From Candidatus Cloacimonadota bacterium (GTDB lineage: Bacteria; Cloacimonadota; Cloacimonadia; Cloacimonadales; TCS61), in the NCBI GenBank assembly GCA_021736135.1, contig JAIPGO010000001.1, positions 1-64,000 on the forward strand: 64,000 nt of DNA, in the 5' to 3' direction. A model generated the notes under the pieces. That model was not told the DNA's origin. It searched no databases and saw only the letters and a program-made list of their open reading frames with translations. The translations under genes and the position numbers were made by a program. Each line of letters begins with the position of its first letter. Within the stretch, counting starts at the first letter, position 1. This document shows, piece by piece, positions 60,158 to 64,000 of this stretch.

Positions 60158-62470
60158 ATGCTGAAGAATTTCATTATTACTGCTATTCGTAACTTTAGAC
60201 GCCACATAGGTTATATGTTGATCAATATTTTTGGTCTGGCGCTGGGGATCGCTGTTTTTTGCCTGATAATGTCCTATGTGCAATATGAGTTTTCTGCCGA
60301 CAGGTTTCATAAGAATTATGCCAATATCTATCGAGTTGACCTTGATTCGCGTTTTGGAGTAACGCCGATCACCTTGAAGCAAACCATCAGCGACCGCTTT
60401 CCCGAAATTCCCATTACGCGTTACTTTCCCCGTAATTCAAAAGTGATCTACGAAGAAAAAAAACTGGATTCGAGCATCCTGTTCGTCGATCCGGAGTTTT
60501 TTGATATTTTCTCTTACGAGGCAATTCAGGGAAACCTGCAGGAAGTGATCAAAGAACCTGCCAGTGCCATTGTCACAGAAAAGTGGGCAAAGAAAATGTT
60601 CGGAGACATAGATCCCATAGGCAAATCTATCAATTACAACCGAGAAGTTGACCTGGAGATAAAGGCTGTCATCAAAGATCCGACCGGCCGTTCGCAGCTA
60701 CTGGTCAGAGAAGTCATCGCTCCGCTGCACAGTCTTAAAAATATTCTTGATTTTGAAAATTCCTGGTTTTCCAATTACGTAACATTTCTGCTGCTGCCGC
60801 CGCATCACGAAGCTGCCGAGACCCGAAAGCAGATCGATGATTTCTTCATTGAACTGCATAATGAGATCGATCCCAATTTTCCGACTTTTTATCTGCGTCC
60901 CTTTTCGGAACTCTATTTTGACAGCAGCAAATTCGACTATTGTGCCCATGGGAACAAGACCACGGTCATGACCTTTCTGGCAGCAGCTCTCTTTATTATT
61001 CTCATTGCCTGCTTTAATTACATCAATCTGGCAACTGCCAGAGCTGCCTTGAGAGCTCGCGAAACAGGCATCCGCAAAGTGGTCGGTTCTTCCCGGCAAA
61101 TGCTGATCTGGCAGATGATCAGCGAATCAGTATTGCTCTGCCTGCTGGCGCTGTTATTAGTTATAATTATCATCTGGCTGGCATATCCTGCGTTCAGCGA
61201 TTTCTTCAGGATAAATGCCGGATTTTTTAACTGGCAGAGATTACTGTTTTTATTAGGAATAACCGTTTTTGTGGGAATTGCCGCCGGGATTTATCCTGCT
61301 TTTTATCAGACGTCCTTTGAACCGGTATATGGGCTGAAACGCACTTTTTCCAGCGGCAGCAAAGGCATTCTTTTCCGCAGGATACTTATCATTTTACAGT
61401 TCACCATCTCTATTGCCATGATCGTCTGCACTTTGACGGTTTTTGGGCAGCTGAAATATTTCCTTGATCATGATCTGGGTTTTGATAAAGAACAGGTGAT
61501 AACCTTTCGTCAGACTGTAGAGATCATGGATAACCGCGACGCCTTCCGCCAGGAACTATTGAAATCACCTCGAATTAAAGGCGCAAGCTGCACTTACCTG
61601 GCCATGGGCAGGATCATTCTTTCCGGCTGGTATATTGAAGAAGGAGATAGTGAAGAAAATAAGAAGAAATACCGCGTTATTAACACTGACCCTTACTTCC
61701 TTGACGTTTACGGCGTAAAACTGCTGGCCGGCCGCAATTTCAATCCTGATCTGGAATCTGATCACGATAATATTCTGGTCAATGAAGCCTTCGTGAAGGA
61801 ACATATAACCGAAGACCCTCTACAATACACGCTCTGGGAAAATACGCAGGTAATAGGCATTGTGAAAGATTTTTCCTACCGTCCCTTGCAATATGAGATC
61901 GAACCGCTGATATTATTCTGGAATCCTGAAGAAACATTTGCCATGGCACTGCGCATTTTACCGGAAAATATCAGTGAGACCGCAGATTATGTGGAAAATA
62001 TTTTTCACCAGTATTCCCCTGACGTAGAGTTTGAATACGAATTTCAGGATGAAGTTTTTGCCGCTTTTTATGCTCAGGAAAAACGCTTTGGTCAGATTTT
62101 CAGTTTCTTTGCCGCGCTGGCAGTGGTCATCGCCTGCCTCGGCATGTTTGGTCTGGCATTATTTCTGGTTACTAACCGTACCAGAGAGATCGGCATCCGT
62201 AAAGTTCTCGGCGCTGATTCAGCCAGCATCATACTTTTGTTGAATAAAGAATTTACGCGCCTGGTGCTCATTGCCGGAATCCTGGCTGCTCCGCTTGCCT
62301 GGCTGGTGATGCACAACTGGCTGGATAATTTTGCTTTTCATACTCAAATGAAGGTTTTATATTTTATTATGGCTGCTCTGGCAGCACTTCTGATTTCCTG
62401 GATCACTGTGAGCTGGCAGACTTTGAAAGCTGCTGCCACTAATCCCGTGGAGGCTATAAAATATGAGTAG
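60158..62470 (+). CDS. MacB/FtsX-type ABC transporter permease
   Basis: N-terminal TM and periplasmic MacB_PCD-like region; ARETGIRKVVGSSRQMLIWQ and TREIGIRKVLGADSASIILL. Confidence 0.92.
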   Translation: MLKNFIITAIRNFRRHIGYMLINIFGLALGIAVFCLIMSYVQYEFSADRFHKNYANIYRVDLDSRFGVTPITLKQTISDRFPEIPITRYFPRNSKVIYEEKKLDSSILFVDPEFFDIFSYEAIQGNLQEVIKEPASAIVTEKWAKKMFGDIDPIGKSINYNREVDLEIKAVIKDPTGRSQLLVREVIAPLHSLKNILDFENSWFSNYVTFLLLPPHHEAAETRKQIDDFFIELHNEIDPNFPTFYLRPFSELYFDSSKFDYCAHGNKTTVMTFLAAALFIILIACFNYINLATARAALRARETGIRKVVGSSRQMLIWQMISESVLLCLLALLLVIIIIWLAYPAFSDFFRINAGFFNWQRLLFLLGITVFVGIAAGIYPAFYQTSFEPVYGLKRTFSSGSKGILFRRILIILQFTISIAMIVCTLTVFGQLKYFLDHDLGFDKEQVITFRQTVEIMDNRDAFRQELLKSPRIKGASCTYLAMGRIILSGWYIEEGDSEENKKKYRVINTDPYFLDVYGVKLLAGRNFNPDLESDHDNILVNEAFVKEHITEDPLQYTLWENTQVIGIVKDFSYRPLQYEIEPLILFWNPEETFAMALRILPENISETADYVENIFHQYSPDVEFEYEFQDEVFAAFYAQEKRFGQIFSFFAALAVVIACLGMFGLALFLVTNRTREIGIRKVLGADSASIILLLNKEFTRLVLIAGILAAPLAWLVMHNWLDNFAFHTQMKVLYFIMAALAALLISWITVSWQTLKAAATNPVEAIKYE

Positions 62471-63200
62471 AATTATGAAAGAATTATGGCAAAAGCCTGT
62501 TTTACGCATAATCTGCGTCTCACTGATCGCCTGGACAGTATTTCACGCTGCAGGCGTGCTTAAGAACTTCTCCGGCACTCTGCTCCCAGACTGGCTATCT
62601 GCTGATGCTAACAGCATGGGCGCTATTTTTAAAACGTTTCTGGCACTACTTTCCATTCTGATCATGCTCATCCTGCCCGGCAGAAAACTGCCCGATTACG
62701 GTCTATGCCTGCCACAAAGGATAAATTACCTGAAATTAGCAGGGATCACCATTGCGGCGACCATTGGAGGGCTTTTAATTTTGGCACCCCTTTATATGGG
62801 CATATTGTCCCATCTATTCAAAGTAAAAATGCAGGGCGGTTTTGATATGGGCGGTTCATTCTGGATCATGATCATCGGCGTCTGGTTCTGGTCCAGCATT
62901 ACGGAAGAAATTTATAATCGCGGTTTATTGCAGACACTGCTGCAGGGACTGGAAAAATATAGATTCCTTAGCCTGAGTTTGACCGTCTGGATCTCGGCAT
63001 TACTTTTCGGTGCCGCTCATTTCAGCGTTTTCAAGATCAGCAGTTCACCTTTTTTTGTAATGTTCATCGTCTCCAACACCACTATTCTCGGTTTAATAGC
63101 TGCCCGTTACCGTGAAAAAACCGGCAGCATTCTTCCCGCAATATTTGCACATATCCTGGCTAATATCGCAGGTTCTCTGCCGTCCATACTAATGGGTTAA
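62463..63200 (+). CDS. CPBP family intramembrane metalloprotease
   Basis: TEEIYNRGLLQ, FGAAHFSVF, HILANIAG; multiple TM segments; overlaps the permease by 8 nt. Confidence 0.88.
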   Translation: MSRIMKELWQKPVLRIICVSLIAWTVFHAAGVLKNFSGTLLPDWLSADANSMGAIFKTFLALLSILIMLILPGRKLPDYGLCLPQRINYLKLAGITIAATIGGLLILAPLYMGILSHLFKVKMQGGFDMGGSFWIMIIGVWFWSSITEEIYNRGLLQTLLQGLEKYRFLSLSLTVWISALLFGAAHFSVFKISSSPFFVMFIVSNTTILGLIAARYREKTGSILPAIFAHILANIAGSLPSILMG

Positions 63201-63204
63201 CGGT

Positions 63205-64000
63205 TTGAAGAAGATAATTATCCATGTGTTCAGCGGAACCGGCAATACCTGCCATGCTGCAACGAAACTGGCTGAGCTGCTGGATAAAGATGCAGAAGTT
63301 ACAATCCACCAGATTGAAGATAAGAAAACTGTTGATCCTGCCGCATTTGATCTGAATATTTTTATGTTCCCCATATATTCTACGGCAGTTCCGGCAATAA
63401 TGTGCCGGTATATCACTCATTTGAAAGGAAGCTCGGTAAGGGCTGCCGTAATCTCCACTAATGGCAGGATAAACCGTAAATTTCGGGACGGTTATCAGGG
63501 CTGGGCGCTGCACCAGGCACGCCTGCTGCTTGCTTTACGCGGTTTTAAAGTCTTTTTCAGTGATACGCTTGATTATCCGCATAATTTGACCATCGGTTTT
63601 CCGGCTTCCTCGGAAGAAACCTGCAACTATATTATTTTAAAAGCAGAAGCTAAGCTTGCAGAATTCTCAGAAATGCTGGTAAGTGGCACACAAAGGCAGC
63701 GCGGATTCTTTCTGCCTCATCTTGTATGGAGTCTGCCCATCGGGATCTCGTTTACGCTTTTCGGCAGGTTTTTCATAGGAAAACTTTTTGCTGCCGATGA
63801 CCGCTGCATCCAATGCGGACTCTGCGCACAATCCTGTCCGGCTTCAGCAATATCGGTCGATAAGAAGGGAGTGAACTGGCACTGGAAATGTGAAGGCTGC
63901 CTGCGCTGCCTTAATATCTGTCCGCAGCAGGCAATTCAAACTTCTCTGATCAGACTGATAGTTTTGGTCAGCGCGATTTTCTGGAATCCGCTCTTTCGCT
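63205..64000 (+). CDS. EFR1-like flavodoxin/ferredoxin fusion protein (partial; runs off the window)
   Basis: Manual translation: KKIIIHVFSGTGNTCHAATKLAELL...RCIQCGLCAQSCPASAI...KCEGCLRCLNICPQQAI. Not in the ORF track; TTG start is tentative. Confidence 0.85.
   Translation, partial: MKKIIIHVFSGTGNTCHAATKLAELLDKDAEVTIHQIEDKKTVDPAAFDLNIFMFPIYSTAVPAIMCRYITHLKGSSVRAAVISTNGRINRKFRDGYQGWALHQARLLLALRGFKVFFSDTLDYPHNLTIGFPASSEETCNYIILKAEAKLAEFSEMLVSGTQRQRGFFLPHLVWSLPIGISFTLFGRFFIGKLFAADDRCIQCGLCAQSCPASAISVDKKGVNWHWKCEGCLRCLNICPQQAIQTSLIRLIVLVSAIFWNPLFR

Noticed and set aside
1-64000. rRNA, tRNA or IS transposase genes
   Set aside because: No conserved rRNA segments, convincing tRNA cloverleafs or transposase-like ORFs were recognised by eye. 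A tRNAscan/Infernal run would be needed to exclude a tRNA.

Overview
The window looks like one contig of a low-GC, Gram-negative-type bacterium. The T9SS-type 'YPNPFNPxxxISF...SGVYFxxxxxG...KxxLxK' C-terminal domains, the GWxTD protein and the gingipain-like protease suggest the Cloacimonadota/FCB group, but this is inference. Contents: (i) 1.6 kb of repeat-rich non-coding DNA; (ii) five tandem secreted parallel beta-helix (DUF1565-like) proteins with C-terminal sorting domains, two of which have a near-identical structured 5' leader; (iii) a minus-strand housekeeping block (PriA, TonB-like, two TPR proteins, GWxTD protein, DnaE, LptD-like) with a YraN-like gene on the plus strand; (iv) a PAS protein, then a repeat-rich stretch with a detached sorting-domain remnant; (v) a compact operon of an untracked 45-aa ORF, an OLD/AAA-type ATPase and a small protein with a PD-(D/E)XK-like motif, followed by Sir2 and EamA genes; (vi) TatD, a giant C25 gingipain-like protein and a prolyl oligopeptidase; (vii) a Schlafen/AlbA ATPase plus a RloA/RloB-like (AbiL-like) pair; (viii) threonine aldolase, metallophosphatase, a FtsX-type permease, a CPBP protease and a partial flavodoxin/ferredoxin protein running off the end. 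The best candidate for an undescribed system is the 36567-38381 cassette. The best non-coding candidates are the two ~97-nt leader structures and the paired hairpins with complementary loops at 35917-36090. No rRNA, tRNA or CRISPR array was recognised.
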